A stretch of DNA of 64,000 bases, from positions 620,001 through 684,000 of the forward strand of contig JACKOH010000002.1 in assembly GCA_024234395.1 (NCBI GenBank). The letters are read 5' to 3'. The notes beneath the pieces are model-generated. The model worked only from the letters and a program-made list of their open reading frames with translations, was not told where the DNA came from and searched no databases. The translations under genes were made by a program, and so were the position numbers. The stretch is from Pseudomonadales bacterium. Lineage in GTDB: Bacteria; Pseudomonadota; Gammaproteobacteria; Pseudomonadales; Pseudohongiellaceae. Below, piece after piece: positions 7,286 through 15,146 of the stretch; positions within the stretch are counted from its first letter, which is position 1, and every line of letters begins with the position of its first letter.

Positions 7286-8715
7286 TAGTGAACACCTGGA
7301 GTACAAACCCAGACTGGTGATGCGTTGAGAAAACCGGCGTTCACGATCAACCGGAATCAGTGTTCACGATGGCCGGAATACGCACGGGTGCAAGATGCCG
7401 TCCAACGCGGCCAAGGAGTGGTCCGGTACGCTTAAGGAGTTGGAAGAGAAGCGGGACAAGATCAGGCGCCGCATTCATCATCAGCTAACCGAGCACCGGC
7501 GCCTGGATAAGGAAGACCCGGACGACCAGGCACGGGTCGAGCGCTCGCAGCAGACCCTGGCGACACTGGACAAGGCCTGTGAACGCATCGATCGGTTCCT
7601 AAAGCAAGCGGCCCCAAGGATGGGACAAGGTCGCCACCGCAAGGAAGTGAAGAGTAATATCACCGACAATGAAAGTGCCAAGATGACTACCAGCAAGGGC
7701 ACCATACAGGGCTACAACGGCGTAGCCGCTGTGGACTCTAAACATCAGGTCATAGTGGACGCTCAGGCCTTTGGGGAAGGCCAGGAACACCATACCTTGC
7801 AGCCGGTGATAGAGGCAATTCGCGGGCGCCTGAAGAAGCTGAAGATCAGCAGGGATCTCAGCCAGATCGGTACCGTGATTACAGCCGATACCGGCTTCGC
7901 CAATGAAGCCAATATGCAGTATCTCAAGGAGAGCGGGCTCAATGCCTACATCCCGGATAACCAGTTCCGGTCGCGCGACTCCCGCTTTGCAGATCACAAA
8001 CGCAAGCACGGCAAGAAGCCGGCGGTTACAGGCAAGCCCTGGGTCGGCAGTAGGAGGAATGGGGTAATTCCGGCCGCTGAGTTCAGCTTTGATGCCAAGG
8101 CCCTGGTCTGTGTCTGTCCTCATGGGGAGACGCTCAGCTATAGCGGGACGCGCATCAATGCCCAGGGAGACAAAGTGGCCTATTTCGCGGGGCGCTTACT
8201 GCAATGCCGACACTGTCCGAAGAAGCGGGCGTGTATGTATAACCCGGCGTCTGCCGATCACCGCAAGGGCAGTGGCCGACAGGTGTCGTTTGTCCTGGAA
8301 CGCACCGAAGAGTGGAAGTCAAAAACCCCTTATACCGACTGGATGAAATCCAGAGTGGACAGCGAGGAGGGCCGGGCAATATACGGTCACCGGATGTCGG
8401 TTGTGGAGCCGGTGTTTGGAAACATCGGGACAAACAAGGGATTGAATCGGATAAGCTTGAGAGGGAAACGGAAGGCACAGGGGCAATGGCGGTTATATTG
8501 CATGGTGCACAACATTGAGAAGTTGATGAATTACGGTAAGCTGGCAGCTAGACCGTGAGGGGACGAGCTGATCGACCCTAGAGATCAAGTAGTTCGGGTC
8601 TGTTGCGTAAGGCAGCAAGGAATTGAGGTTAAGAACAAGCAGCCAATTAAATTCAAATGGCTAAGAAGCTCCATCTTGAAAGGTGGTATTTCTACAGCCT
8701 CGTTAGGCAGCTAGT

Positions 8716-9144
8716 TTGAACGAAGAGGTGCAATCAGGTTGGGTTATCGAAGACAACCCATTAGAAATTGATTTGGCAGTCATTCGTAATGGCGTATTTG
8801 ATTGGGGCCGCTCTCAGGCAGTTGGAGGTAATCCTTTACCGATTGCGTGTTTTCTTCGAGAGCGAGAGACTGTAGTGGCAGGTGCGTGTGGGCGAACTGA
8901 ATTTAGTCGGCTATTTGTAACGCACCTCTGGGTGTTAGAGGAAAAGCGTAACAAAGGAATCGGAACACAGGCTCTAGAACGGCTCGAATCTGCAGCGAGA
9001 GAGCGTGGTGCGAGAGATTCGCTGATTGAAACTCTGGATGAAAGAACGTCTAGTCTATATAGACGTTTGGGGTACGTTGAAATCGCTAAGATTCCTGCGT
9101 ACGTTGGTCGATTTGATAGGCATGTAATGCTCAAAGGTCTGTAA
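8716..9144 (+). CDS. GNAT acetyltransferase, cassette C5
   Basis: 142 aa from a TTG start 14 nt after the core site. The GNAT fold is indicated by the acetyl-CoA-binding loop RNKGIG (78-83) preceded by the beta-strand LFVTHLWVLEE, and by SSLYRRLGYVEI near the C-terminus. It likely acetylates a small amine or a protein N-terminus; substrate unknown. No good Shine-Dalgarno is seen, so it may depend on read-through or the adjacent IS end for expression. Its cassette now also contains IS1182-like copy 1 upstream. Confidence 0.85.
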   Translation: MNEEVQSGWVIEDNPLEIDLAVIRNGVFDWGRSQAVGGNPLPIACFLRERETVVAGACGRTEFSRLFVTHLWVLEEKRNKGIGTQALERLESAARERGARDSLIETLDERTSSLYRRLGYVEIAKIPAYVGRFDRHVMLKGL

Positions 9145-9166
9145 TTCAAAATCACTGCGAACCGCT

Positions 9167-9227
9167 GCCTAACAAACAAATCAATTAGGGAAGCCGCAAG
9201 CGGCTCCCATTATTACGGGCGTTACTG
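9167..9227 (+). other. attC5
   Basis: 61 bp, inverse core GCCTAAC, core GTTACTG, arms GGAAGCCGC/GCGGCTCCC. Closes C5. Confidence 0.9.
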
Positions 9228-9580
9228 AGGCTTGTGATCAAGAGATCAGCAGGTCGAAACTCAACGCGAGTAGCTAGCCAGGCATTCTAATGAGTCAGTA
9301 AGAGTTATTGGTAACAATGGCTTCGACAAGCTCTGCATCACCACCGTCGGGTCCCTCGCAGAGAAAAGGCGTTGATCGTTACCGACCATAAGTGAGCCTG
9401 TCAGGCAGTCGTCTTTAGCGATACTATTTTGGGGCGGTCAATAATTGGCTGCGGTGAACAATGAAATGAAGTGTCCTTTTCAACGTGGCAAGGATCACGT
9501 CAGGAGAACCGGGATGGGCCACAGTAACCATTCTTTCAATAAGGGATGCGGCGCTGCGCGCCGCACCCATTAACCTCGGC
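9222..9580 (+). other. ORF-less cassette C6 (non-coding family copy C)
   Basis: No gene in about 360 bp. It is diverged from C4 and C24 in its 5' half, but shares the 3' block starting ACTATTTTGGGGC (about 9422) through AACCGGGATGGGCCACAGTAA. A conserved GTGGC..GCCAC hairpin can form there. This purifying pattern in an ORF-less cassette points to an RNA or DNA-level function. Confidence 0.7.
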
Positions 9581-9587
9581 GTTATGT
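9522..9587 (+). other. attC6
   Basis: 66 bp, inverse core CAGTAAC, core GTTATGT. Nearly identical to attC24, which ends the related C24. Closes C6. Confidence 0.88.
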
Positions 9588-9599
9588 GAAGAAAGTGGA

Positions 9600-9875
9600 A
9601 TGATTACTCTGATTGAATTGGTAATGAAAATTGTCTTTGCCGTAATGATGGTTTCTGTCATGTTTTACTTCGGATACTCATTGGCAGTTTCAAGGTGTAA
9701 ATCAGCAGATTTTCAAGGAATATGGTCAAGCAAAAATTTAGTTGCTACCGCACACAAGTGCTTTGAAGGCCGACATATAAATCAATTCATCTTTATTGTT
9801 AGGGTGTTCAAATATTCATTTTTTACGTTGATCATGCTCATGGTAGTTCAGGGTGTTCTCGGTAAATTCACATAA
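9600..9875 (+). CDS. Small membrane protein, cassette C7
   Basis: 91 aa starting MITLIELVMKIVFAVM. Two hydrophobic segments (about 5-28 and 66-88) flank a short polar region with Cys and His residues (SRCKSADF, HKCFEGRH). Not recognised; possibly a small inner-membrane protein of a type often seen in integrons. The start at 9600 is chosen because the longer frame begins inside attC6. The stop overlaps attC7. Confidence 0.65.
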   Translation: MITLIELVMKIVFAVMMVSVMFYFGYSLAVSRCKSADFQGIWSSKNLVATAHKCFEGRHINQFIFIVRVFKYSFFTLIMLMVVQGVLGKFT

Positions 9876-9989
9876 CAAACGTATCAAGTCGCCACTTTGT
9901 GGCTGGGACCTCCACTGCGCCGCTTGTTTTGTGCTTTAATAGCACAAAACAATCAACTCCGTTGCGGCCCCTTATAACGGGCGTTATGC
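9870..9989 (+). other. attC7
   Basis: 120 bp long-type attC, inverse core ACATAAC, core GTTATGC. It carries an internal GTTTTGTGC/GCACAAAAC hairpin. Closes C7. Confidence 0.85.
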
Positions 9990-9992
9990 AGC

Positions 9993-10020
9993 TTGACACT
10001 GTTGCGCAACACGCTACACT
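9993..10020 (+). promoter_or_regulatory. Promoter of HigBA module C8
   Basis: TTGACA, 16-bp spacer, TACACT, 6 nt before the toxin start. The perfect palindrome GTTGCGCAAC (10001-10010) in the spacer is a likely operator for the HigA antitoxin. Confidence 0.7.
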
Positions 10021-10026
10021 AAGTGG

Positions 10027-10305
10027 ATGATCAAGTCCTTCAAGCACAAAGGATTGCGCGAATTTTACGAGTCCGGTAAGACTAGAGGCATCCAGGCCCA
10101 GCACAGCAAAAAGCTTAGGATGCAACTAGCCGCGCTAGACTCAGCGAATTCTATTGATGATATGGACATCGCTGGCTACCGCCTTCATCCGTTAAAAGGC
10201 AGCAGAAAGGGATTTTGGTCAATTTCTGTTAGCGGCAATTGGAGAGTCACTTTCCAATTCATCGATGGCAACGTGTACATTGTCGACTATGAGGATTATC
10301 ACTAA
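10027..10305 (+). CDS. higB: HigB-type toxin (RelE superfamily), C8
   Basis: 92-aa RelE/HigB-fold toxin: MIKSFKHKGLREFYESG at the start, a conserved LKGSRKGFWSISVSGNWR block and the VDYEDYH end typical of the HigB-1 subfamily. HigB toxins cleave mRNA on translating ribosomes. It precedes the antitoxin and its stop overlaps the higA start by one base, so the pair is translationally coupled. The whole module sits in one cassette with its own promoter. The homologous C14 pair has the same layout. Confidence 0.92.
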   Translation: MIKSFKHKGLREFYESGKTRGIQAQHSKKLRMQLAALDSANSIDDMDIAGYRLHPLKGSRKGFWSISVSGNWRVTFQFIDGNVYIVDYEDYH

Positions 10306-10598
10306 TGGGTATGCATAACCCCCCACATCCTGGCGAGTTCATTCAGGCCACATATATGGAACCATTCGGCCTAAGCTGCCGGTACTTGTCAGAGCAGCTT
10401 AATGTAGCTCCTTCAACTCTGAATCGAGTGTTAAAGCAGCAAAGTGGGGTTAGCCCTGAAATGGCGTTGAGACTCTCAAAAGCGCTTGGGCGAAGCCCGG
10501 AAAGCTGGCTTGCAATGCAGGATGCTCATGACCTTTGGCAAGTGAAAAAAAGCGTGAAACTTGGGAAAGTGCAGAGAGTCAATCTTGACGCTGCATAA
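10305..10598 (+). CDS. higA: HigA-type antitoxin (XRE HTH), C8
   Basis: 97 aa with the HigA signature MHNPPHPGEF at the N-terminus and an XRE helix-turn-helix (about 25-75), including SPEMALRLSKALGRSPESWL. It should neutralise HigB and repress the operon through the palindrome in its promoter. Overlaps attC8 at the stop, the usual tight packing of cassettes. Confidence 0.93.
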   Translation: MGMHNPPHPGEFIQATYMEPFGLSCRYLSEQLNVAPSTLNRVLKQQSGVSPEMALRLSKALGRSPESWLAMQDAHDLWQVKKSVKLGKVQRVNLDAA

Positions 10599-10658
10599 CA
10601 ATTAAATCAAAAAGGACGGGCCGCTACGCGGCCCGCTCTATTATTACGGGCGTTAGGC
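10593..10658 (+). other. attC8
   Basis: 66 bp, inverse core GCATAAC, core GTTAGGC, arms GACGGGCCGC/GCGGCCCGC. Closes C8. Confidence 0.92.
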
Positions 10659-10668
10659 GAACACTACA

Positions 10669-11337
10669 GTGGCAACTCGCGGCATAGTACTTGATCTGGA
10701 TGAAACGGTGTTGGATAGAAACGCTACTTTACTAGAGTATGCCGCTAGGCTTTATTCGGAATACGGAGCACGTGTCAAAATTGCCCAAGAGGAGTTTATA
10801 TCATTGCTAAATCTTCTTGACGGAAAAGGGAGGGCTCCTAGAGAAGATTTTTTTAAATCACTAGCTGAGCATGCTTTTCACGGAATTTCTAAAAATACTT
10901 TGGAAGAGCATTTTTATGAAAATGCTTGGATAAAACCCATAGTATTTCCTGGCGTAGTCAATTTCTTAACTCAGATGCGAGACCATAGACTCCCAATAGG
11001 AATCGTCACCAATGGCAGATCAACTTCACAACGAGCAAAACTAAATAACAGCGGAATAGTTAAGCTGGTAGATGATTTCGTAATATCTGAAGAATTTGGA
11101 GCTAGAAAGCCAGAACCCGAAATATTTTTTCATATCTCCAAGAAACTAGGCATTGAACCAAAAATTAGCTGGTTTATCGGAGACGACCCGGTTTCGGATA
11201 TTGTCGGCGCAAAAAACGTCGGATTTAATACAGTTTGGCTTGAACGGCATTTGGAATGGCCAGCCAGTCACATTACTTGCTTTGATCTAAAGGCGACTCA
11301 AATTAATCAATTAAACTATGAATCTTTCATCGCCTAA
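10669..11337 (+). CDS. HAD-superfamily hydrolase, cassette C9
   Basis: 222 aa from GTG. HAD motifs: I DLDET with Asp9 nucleophile and Asp11 (VLDLDETVLD), II IVTNGRS with Thr114, III Lys147 in ARKPEPEIF, IV IGDDPVSD with Asp172/173. An alpha-helical cap lies between motifs I and II (about 20-90), as in subfamily I phosphatases such as phosphoglycolate phosphatase or YjjG-like nucleotidases. Substrate unknown. The gene is notably AT-rich. Start is GTG 10 nt after attC8, with no clear RBS. Confidence 0.88.
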   Translation: MATRGIVLDLDETVLDRNATLLEYAARLYSEYGARVKIAQEEFISLLNLLDGKGRAPREDFFKSLAEHAFHGISKNTLEEHFYENAWIKPIVFPGVVNFLTQMRDHRLPIGIVTNGRSTSQRAKLNNSGIVKLVDDFVISEEFGARKPEPEIFFHISKKLGIEPKISWFIGDDPVSDIVGAKNVGFNTVWLERHLEWPASHITCFDLKATQINQLNYESFIA

Positions 11338-11397
11338 CAATAAAACCAAATTAGGATGCAGCACTGCGTGCTGCACCTATTGTTAAGGGCGTTATGT
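11332..11397 (+). other. attC9
   Basis: 66 bp, inverse core GCCTAAC, core GTTATGT, arms TTAGGATGCAGCAC/GTGCTGCACCTA. Closes C9. Confidence 0.92.
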
Positions 11398-11418
11398 GCA
11401 CTGTGATACTTTTGAACA

Positions 11419-11745
11419 ATGAGTAAAGTTGTACATTCTAATTGCAACACCCAACTAGCTATTCATGTTGCCACTTCACTAAAGGGCGAACTTTCAAGCT
11501 GGATACGCACCACAAATCGTGGAAAAAGGGAGAACGAAAACAGCAAACTAACTTATGAGGCAATATTTACATTTGACGAACCACTCATTTGTCCTGAGAG
11601 CGATGTTCCCCTCCGCGGCGGCTATTTTCTGAATGAAGAAGGCGAAGCTGAAGTCACACAGTTAATTGGCCGTTTTCTAACCAAAGAAGAGCGTAATGAT
11701 TGGATACGTAAAACATTTGTTGAGCCGTCGAGTGTCGGCACATAA
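11419..11745 (+). CDS. Hypothetical protein, cassette C10
   Basis: 108 aa, soluble, not recognised. It has no signal peptide or membrane segment. A central ICPESDVPLRGGYF stretch and an acidic patch (NEEGEAEVT) stand out. Single gene of C10, with the stop overlapping attC10. No clear Shine-Dalgarno. The full cassette packing and AT-rich codon use like its neighbours support a real gene. Confidence 0.65.
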   Translation: MSKVVHSNCNTQLAIHVATSLKGELSSWIRTTNRGKRENENSKLTYEAIFTFDEPLICPESDVPLRGGYFLNEEGEAEVTQLIGRFLTKEERNDWIRKTFVEPSSVGT

Positions 11746-11801
11746 CAGTTCAATTGGGACACGCCACTACGTGGCGCGTCCCATTAACCAGAGCGTTATG
11801 C
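11740..11801 (+). other. attC10
   Basis: 62 bp, inverse core ACATAAC, core GTTATGC, arms GGGACACGCCAC/GTGGCGCGTCCC. Closes C10. Confidence 0.92.
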
Positions 11802-11810
11802 GTTTTAACT

Positions 11811-12191
11811 ATGCGTCAAGCTACCAATCCATGTGTAGGACTGTATGCCAGAGAGTTTTGGTTGGAGGGATATTTGGTTTCCCCGTGTTGTGTTCTATTC
11901 CTACTATTTGAAAACGGAGAATGTCTAAGCGCCTCATATAATGATGAAAATTGCATTTGGGAAGTAAAAGGACAGTCTCCGGCTCCGGACTTCAGTACCC
12001 CTGAAGGGGATAGCGCTTACTATTATCCTTACAGGAATCACTTTCCAATTGAAGTGGGGAATATTGGCGAACTAAGTACGTATGAGGTGCACGATAGAAA
12101 TTTACTAGTTTTTTGCTTTTCTAGAGGTTTACGAGTTGAACTTTTATATGATCAAGAAACAGAGCACGAAAATATTCGCGTACACGCATAA
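11811..12191 (+). CDS. Hypothetical protein, cassette C11 (tandem copy 1)
   Basis: 126 aa, start MRQATNPCVGLYAREFW, with a hydrophobic SPCCVLFLLF segment (about 24-33) and a SAYYYPYR motif. Not recognised. It is 97% identical to the next cassette's protein: four substitutions (Y/N, N/S, E/K, L/V) with both frames intact. That suggests a recent tandem cassette duplication under protein-level constraint. The start lies only 10 nt inside the cassette and no RBS is evident. Confidence 0.7.
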   Translation: MRQATNPCVGLYAREFWLEGYLVSPCCVLFLLFENGECLSASYNDENCIWEVKGQSPAPDFSTPEGDSAYYYPYRNHFPIEVGNIGELSTYEVHDRNLLVFCFSRGLRVELLYDQETEHENIRVHA

Positions 12192-12251
12192 CAATAAGCT
12201 CAAGATTGGACTCGGTGCTACGCACCGCGCCAATTAGCATGGGCGTTATGC
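12186..12251 (+). other. attC11
   Basis: 66 bp, inverse core GCATAAC, core GTTATGC. Identical over its length to attC12 except at the outermost core bases. Closes C11. Confidence 0.92.
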
Positions 12252-12260
12252 GTTTTAACT

Positions 12261-12641
12261 ATGCGTCAAGCTACCAATCCATGTGTAGGACTGTATGCCA
12301 GAGAGTTTTGGTTGGAGGGAAATTTGGTTTCCCCGTGTTGTGTTCTATTCCTACTATTTGAAAATGGAGAATGTCTAAGCGCCTCATATAATGATGAAAA
12401 TTGCATTTGGGAAGTAAAAGGACAGTCTCCGGCTCCGGACTTCAGTACCCCTGAAGGGGATAGCGCTTACTATTATCCTTACAGGAGTCACTTTCCAATT
12501 GAAGTGGGAAATATTGGCGAACTAAGTACGTATAAGGTGCACGATAGAAATTTACTAGTTTTTTGCTTTTCTAGAGGTGTACGAGTTGAACTTTTATATG
12601 ATCAAGAAACAGAGCATGAAAATATTCGCGTACACGCATAA
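12261..12641 (+). CDS. Hypothetical protein, cassette C12 (tandem copy 2)
   Basis: 126-aa near-duplicate of the C11 protein, with the same start context and the same attC. Both cassettes are 450 bp long (core to core). The copies differ at a handful of bases, four of them changing the protein, and neither has a frameshift or stop. Function unknown; the aromatic-rich, acidic sequence and single hydrophobic patch give no family hint. Confidence 0.7.
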   Translation: MRQATNPCVGLYAREFWLEGNLVSPCCVLFLLFENGECLSASYNDENCIWEVKGQSPAPDFSTPEGDSAYYYPYRSHFPIEVGNIGELSTYKVHDRNLLVFCFSRGVRVELLYDQETEHENIRVHA

Positions 12642-12701
12642 CAATAAGCTCAAGATTGGACTCGGTGCTACGCACCGCGCCAATTAGCATGGGCGTTAGG
12701 C
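12636..12701 (+). other. attC12
   Basis: 66 bp, inverse core GCATAAC, core GTTAGGC. Twin of attC11. Closes C12. Confidence 0.92.
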
Positions 12702-12711
12702 ATAAAGAATA

Positions 12712-13023
12712 ATGAGCATATTGCAAGAATTACAAGAATGGTATCTGTCTCAATGTAATGAGGATTGGGAACATACATATGGGGTGTCAATTGGCACCCT
12801 CGATAACCCAGGCTGGAGCTTGGAAGTAGAATTAACTGATACTGGTCTTGAAGATCTAGAATTCAAAGAGCAATCATGTGGTGTTGGTGAGGATGCTGAA
12901 TCCAGTGGTAACGACTGGATGATTTGCAAAGTAAAAGAAAATATATTTATTGGCTATGGTGGCCCAAGGAAATTGGAAGAAATCATAGCTGTTTTTCTAA
13001 ATTGGGCTAAATCAAATGCCTAA
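12712..13023 (+). CDS. Imm53-family immunity protein, cassette C13
   Basis: 103 aa matching the Imm53 pattern: LQEWYLSQCNEDWEHTYG near the N-terminus, TLDNPGWSLEVEL, then a NDWMICKVK and GYGGPRKLEEI ending. Imm53 proteins are small cytoplasmic immunity proteins that protect against polymorphic-toxin effectors of contact-dependent competition. No cognate toxin is present in the window, so this is an orphan that may give protection from neighbours. The stop codon is inside attC13. Confidence 0.85.
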   Translation: MSILQELQEWYLSQCNEDWEHTYGVSIGTLDNPGWSLEVELTDTGLEDLEFKEQSCGVGEDAESSGNDWMICKVKENIFIGYGGPRKLEEIIAVFLNWAKSNA

Positions 13024-13087
13024 CCAGGCGCTCCACTCGACCAAAAACCGCTGCGCGGTTTTCGTCGAGTGAGCTTGGTCGTTATGC
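13018..13087 (+). other. attC13
   Basis: 70 bp, inverse core GCCTAAC, core GTTATGC, arms CACTCGACCAAAAACCGC/GCGGTTTTCGTCGAGTG. Sequence unlike most neighbours, suggesting a different source. Closes C13. Confidence 0.9.
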
Positions 13088-13098
13088 GACTCCCGTAG

Positions 13099-13127
13099 TT
13101 GACACCTGTAACGTGTCGGGTTACAGT
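13099..13127 (+). promoter_or_regulatory. Promoter and operator of HigBA module C14
   Basis: TTGACA, 17-bp spacer, TACAGT. The inverted repeat TGTAAC..GTTACA (13107-13125) spans the spacer and -10, a good operator for the HigA antitoxin. Confidence 0.72.
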
Positions 13128-13133
13128 AATTAG

Positions 13134-13412
13134 GTGATTTATAATTTCAAACACAAAGGCCTTGAAAAGTTCTTTTTAAAAGGAACAAAGACTGGTATTC
13201 AACCTAAACACGAAAGCAGAATTCGGTTGATTCTCGGCCGACTCCATGCCGCCACAAGCCCACGAGACATGGACCTTCCGGGTTTATATCTCCATGAATT
13301 GAAAGGTAAGAGTCGTGGTCGCTGGTCGGTCCGGGTAAGTGGCAATTGGCGAATTACATTCAAATTCAATGGTCCAGATGCCATTGATGTGGACTACGAG
13401 GATTATCATTAA
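13134..13412 (+). CDS. higB: HigB-type toxin, C14
   Basis: 92-aa RelE/HigB toxin homologous to the C8 toxin (same length, same MIxxFKHKGLxxF start and VDYEDYH end). The central LKGKSRGRWSVRVSGNW block carries basic residues used in mRNA cleavage in the family. GTG start 7 nt after the -10 box, so the transcript has almost no leader. It precedes higA by 2 bp. Confidence 0.92.
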   Translation: MIYNFKHKGLEKFFLKGTKTGIQPKHESRIRLILGRLHAATSPRDMDLPGLYLHELKGKSRGRWSVRVSGNWRITFKFNGPDAIDVDYEDYH

Positions 13413-13414
13413 TT

Positions 13415-13708
13415 ATGTCTATGCAGATGCACAATCCACCTCATCCAGGAGAGGTGCTACGAGAGCTTTGCCTGGAGCCTATGGGCTTGTCTGTAACTGA
13501 GGCAGCTGAGGCATTGGGTGTCAGTCGCAAGACTCTTTCCAGTATTTTAAATGGGCGAGCTGGCATAAGTCCTGAAATGGCTATTCGGCTGTCTAAGGCT
13601 TTTGATACCAGCCCTGAGAGCTGGCTCAATCAGCAACAGCAATATGATCTTTGGCAGGCATTGCAGTCGAGTGCTGACATCAAAGTGAAGAGGCTTCATG
13701 CCGCATAA
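13415..13708 (+). CDS. higA: HigA-type antitoxin, C14
   Basis: 97 aa: MHNPPHPGEVLRELCLEP signature and XRE HTH with AAEALGVSRKTLSSILNG and SPEMAIRLSKAFDTSPESWL. Expected to neutralise HigB and repress via the TGTAAC inverted repeat. It differs from the C8 antitoxin clearly enough that cross-neutralisation is uncertain, so both modules could coexist as separate addiction systems. Confidence 0.93.
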   Translation: MSMQMHNPPHPGEVLRELCLEPMGLSVTEAAEALGVSRKTLSSILNGRAGISPEMAIRLSKAFDTSPESWLNQQQQYDLWQALQSSADIKVKRLHAA

Positions 13709-13762
13709 CAATCAAACCAAAAAGGACGCGCTAACGCGCGCCTGTTGTTAAGGGCGTTATGC
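13703..13762 (+). other. attC14
   Basis: 60 bp, inverse core GCATAAC, core GTTATGC, arms GGACGCGC/GCGCGCC. Closes C14. Confidence 0.92.
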
Positions 13763-13809
13763 GGCATTTTCATAATCACTGCAAGACGAAATGAAAGGGA
13801 GTTCCTCGT

Positions 13810-14181
13810 ATGGCAATGACAAAGCCTCTGAGCAAGGTGTTAGATTTAGAAACTTATACCAATCAAGATCGGGTTAGATTTATTGTTGAAAGCGGTAACG
13901 GCGATGTAGAGCCGATTTCAGATGCTGTTGAGATACCAATATCGATAGTCCACCGCCTGTATCACCTCGGCCGAGCCTTTGATGCGCAAGTTGTAAAACT
14001 CATAGATCCAACTGCCTCATTTAGGCTAGATTTCTTTAAACTACAATCATTAGTTAGCGAGCTAGAATTAGTGCTTAAAATTGTCAATGACCCAGTAACT
14101 CAACACTATTTAGGTATGTTGCTACCTGAGCTTAAGAAAGGTATTAAACATCCAGGGTGCTTATTGAATGTAAGCAGCTAA
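13810..14181 (+). CDS. Hypothetical protein, cassette C15
   Basis: 123 aa, predicted soluble and mainly helical in its C-terminal half (LQSLVSELELVLKIVNDPV). Good RBS AAGGGAG about 9 nt before the ATG. Not assigned to a family; the N-terminal beta-rich part (DRVRFIVESGNGD) and helical tail could suit a small regulator or immunity protein, but this is only a guess. Sole gene of C15. Confidence 0.7.
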   Translation: MAMTKPLSKVLDLETYTNQDRVRFIVESGNGDVEPISDAVEIPISIVHRLYHLGRAFDAQVVKLIDPTASFRLDFFKLQSLVSELELVLKIVNDPVTQHYLGMLLPELKKGIKHPGCLLNVSS

Positions 14182-14189
14182 GCGCTGCC

Positions 14190-14249
14190 GCATAACAATA
14201 AAATCAAAAAGGAAGCCGCAAGCGGCTCCTATTATTAAGGGCGTTAGTG
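14190..14249 (+). other. attC15
   Basis: 60 bp, inverse core GCATAAC, core GTTAGTG, arms GGAAGCCGC/GCGGCTCC (the same arms as attC5). Closes C15. Confidence 0.92.
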
Positions 14250-14283
14250 GCCATTCTGGCAACGTGCCTGCTGATAGATATCG

Positions 14284-14742
14284 ATGACCAATACATTTCA
14301 AAGAATAGGCTCGAAAAGTAACGCTCATGTCGGTAGAGATTTCGAAGATATCGCCCTAAAGATATTGTCTGAGAACGGCATTACGGCTGAAAAAGATTAT
14401 GGAGTCAAAGTAGGAGTAGGCGGCAGATCAAAAGTTCATAAGTTCGATCTTGGGGCGGACGAACCAGCGATTCTTGTGGAGTGTAAATCGCATAGATGGA
14501 CTAATGGCAACAACGTCCCGAGCGCAAAAATTACTGTCTGGAATGAGGCCATGTACTATTTTCACTGTGCGCCTGGGCGCTTTAGAAAAATCTTTTTTGT
14601 GCTTAAAGACGAACGTAAGTCTAATGGTGAAACTTTGGCATCATATTACATCAGAACTTATGGCCACCTTATTCCCTTGGGGGTTGAGATCTGGGAGTTC
14701 GATGAAAACACAGGGTCACACTCAGTAGTATATGGCCACTAA
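14284..14742 (+). CDS. PD-(D/E)XK nuclease-like protein, cassette C16
   Basis: 152 aa. Residues 50-70 show a PD-(D/E)XK-type active site: KFDLG with Asp55, then hydrophobic AILV and ECK with Glu66 and Lys68. An upstream helix carries GRDFEDIALKIL, like the conserved Glu helix of this fold. Small restriction-endonuclease-like proteins of this type may cut DNA in defence or repair. No methylase or partner is next to it. The same gene, with one change (N74S), is in C20. RBS weak; start ATG is 35 nt into the cassette. Confidence 0.75.
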   Translation: MTNTFQRIGSKSNAHVGRDFEDIALKILSENGITAEKDYGVKVGVGGRSKVHKFDLGADEPAILVECKSHRWTNGNNVPSAKITVWNEAMYYFHCAPGRFRKIFFVLKDERKSNGETLASYYIRTYGHLIPLGVEIWEFDENTGSHSVVYGH

Positions 14743-14799
14743 CAATAAAACCAAGTTAGGAAGCAGCTTGCGCTGCTCCTATTGTTACCGGCGTTATGT
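14737..14799 (+). other. attC16
   Basis: 63 bp, inverse core CACTAAC, core GTTATGT, arms TTAGGAAGCAGC/GCTGCTCCTA. Identical to attC20 except at the core bases. Closes C16. Confidence 0.92.
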
Positions 14800-14816
14800 T
14801 CTTATGGAGCCTGACC

Positions 14817-15146
14817 ATGACTAATGAGGAAGTGGAAACTGTATTAAATGCGAAAAGAAATATTGGCATATATAGAGGCTCTACGATTTTGGTTTCCTTG
14901 CTTCTATTGATTGGAATTGTATGTGTCTGGATCACCTATAGTGGCCCCATTTCAATTTTTATTGCTTTTATAATGACCCTTTCAATGAACCATGTTTTGG
15001 GGTCGGCTGGCTTTATTACTTGGCGTCCACTAGGCAAGAAGCGTGCTCCTATCCCATATAATCAATTGTTCAATATTTTGAGTCGGGAACTTTACAAAGA
15101 TGCTGATTCGATTAGGCACGCGGCAAACATAAATGAACGAACATAA
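14817..15146 (+). CDS. Small two-helix membrane protein, cassette C17
   Basis: 109 aa from ATG 14817 with GGAG 8-9 nt upstream; the ATG at 14796 lies inside attC16 and is less likely. Two membrane helices (about 25-45 and 48-66), a short N-terminal cytoplasmic helix and a basic, helical C-terminus (ILSRELYKDADSIRHAA). Function unknown. Confidence 0.7.
   Translation: MTNEEVETVLNAKRNIGIYRGSTILVSLLLLIGIVCVWITYSGPISIFIAFIMTLSMNHVLGSAGFITWRPLGKKRAPIPYNQLFNILSRELYKDADSIRHAANINERT

Larger units (their letters stand above)
4773..7384 (+). mobile_element. IS21-family element (IS21-a), intact
   Basis: 2612 bp with ends TGCATATTCCGGCC and, inverted at the right, TGCGTATTCCGGCC. It is flanked by the 5-bp duplication CGGGT (4768-4772 and 7385-7389). 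Several sub-terminal copies of an ATTCCGG..GTGAACAC repeat at the left end (4773-4920) and two at the right are typical transposase-binding repeats of IS21. Contains istA and istB, both intact. Confidence 0.93.
4343..8558 (+). pseudogene. IS1182-like transposase, interrupted by IS21
   Basis: The 5' part (TTG start at 4343, to 4772) and 3' part (from 7385) together encode the same 532-aa transposase as copy 2. The IS21 element enters immediately after residue 143, next to the first catalytic aspartate (Asp142 in AIDG). The residual 3' frame retains Asp310 (ITADTG) and Glu483 (VVEPVFG) but lacks the N-terminal domain, so no active protein is expected from this copy. Confidence 0.92.
4269..8701 (+). 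mobile_element. IS1182-like element copy 1, carrying nested IS21
   Basis: Terminal inverted repeats GAGGCTGTAGAAA (4269) and TTTCTACAGCCTC (to 8701), flanked by GTT on both sides inside an attC core site. Net length without the IS21 (4773-7384) and its 5-bp duplication is 1816 bp, the same as copies 2 and 3. The transposase gene is broken after codon 143. The element is assigned to IS1182 from its DUF772-type N-terminus and DDE domain. Confidence 0.9.
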
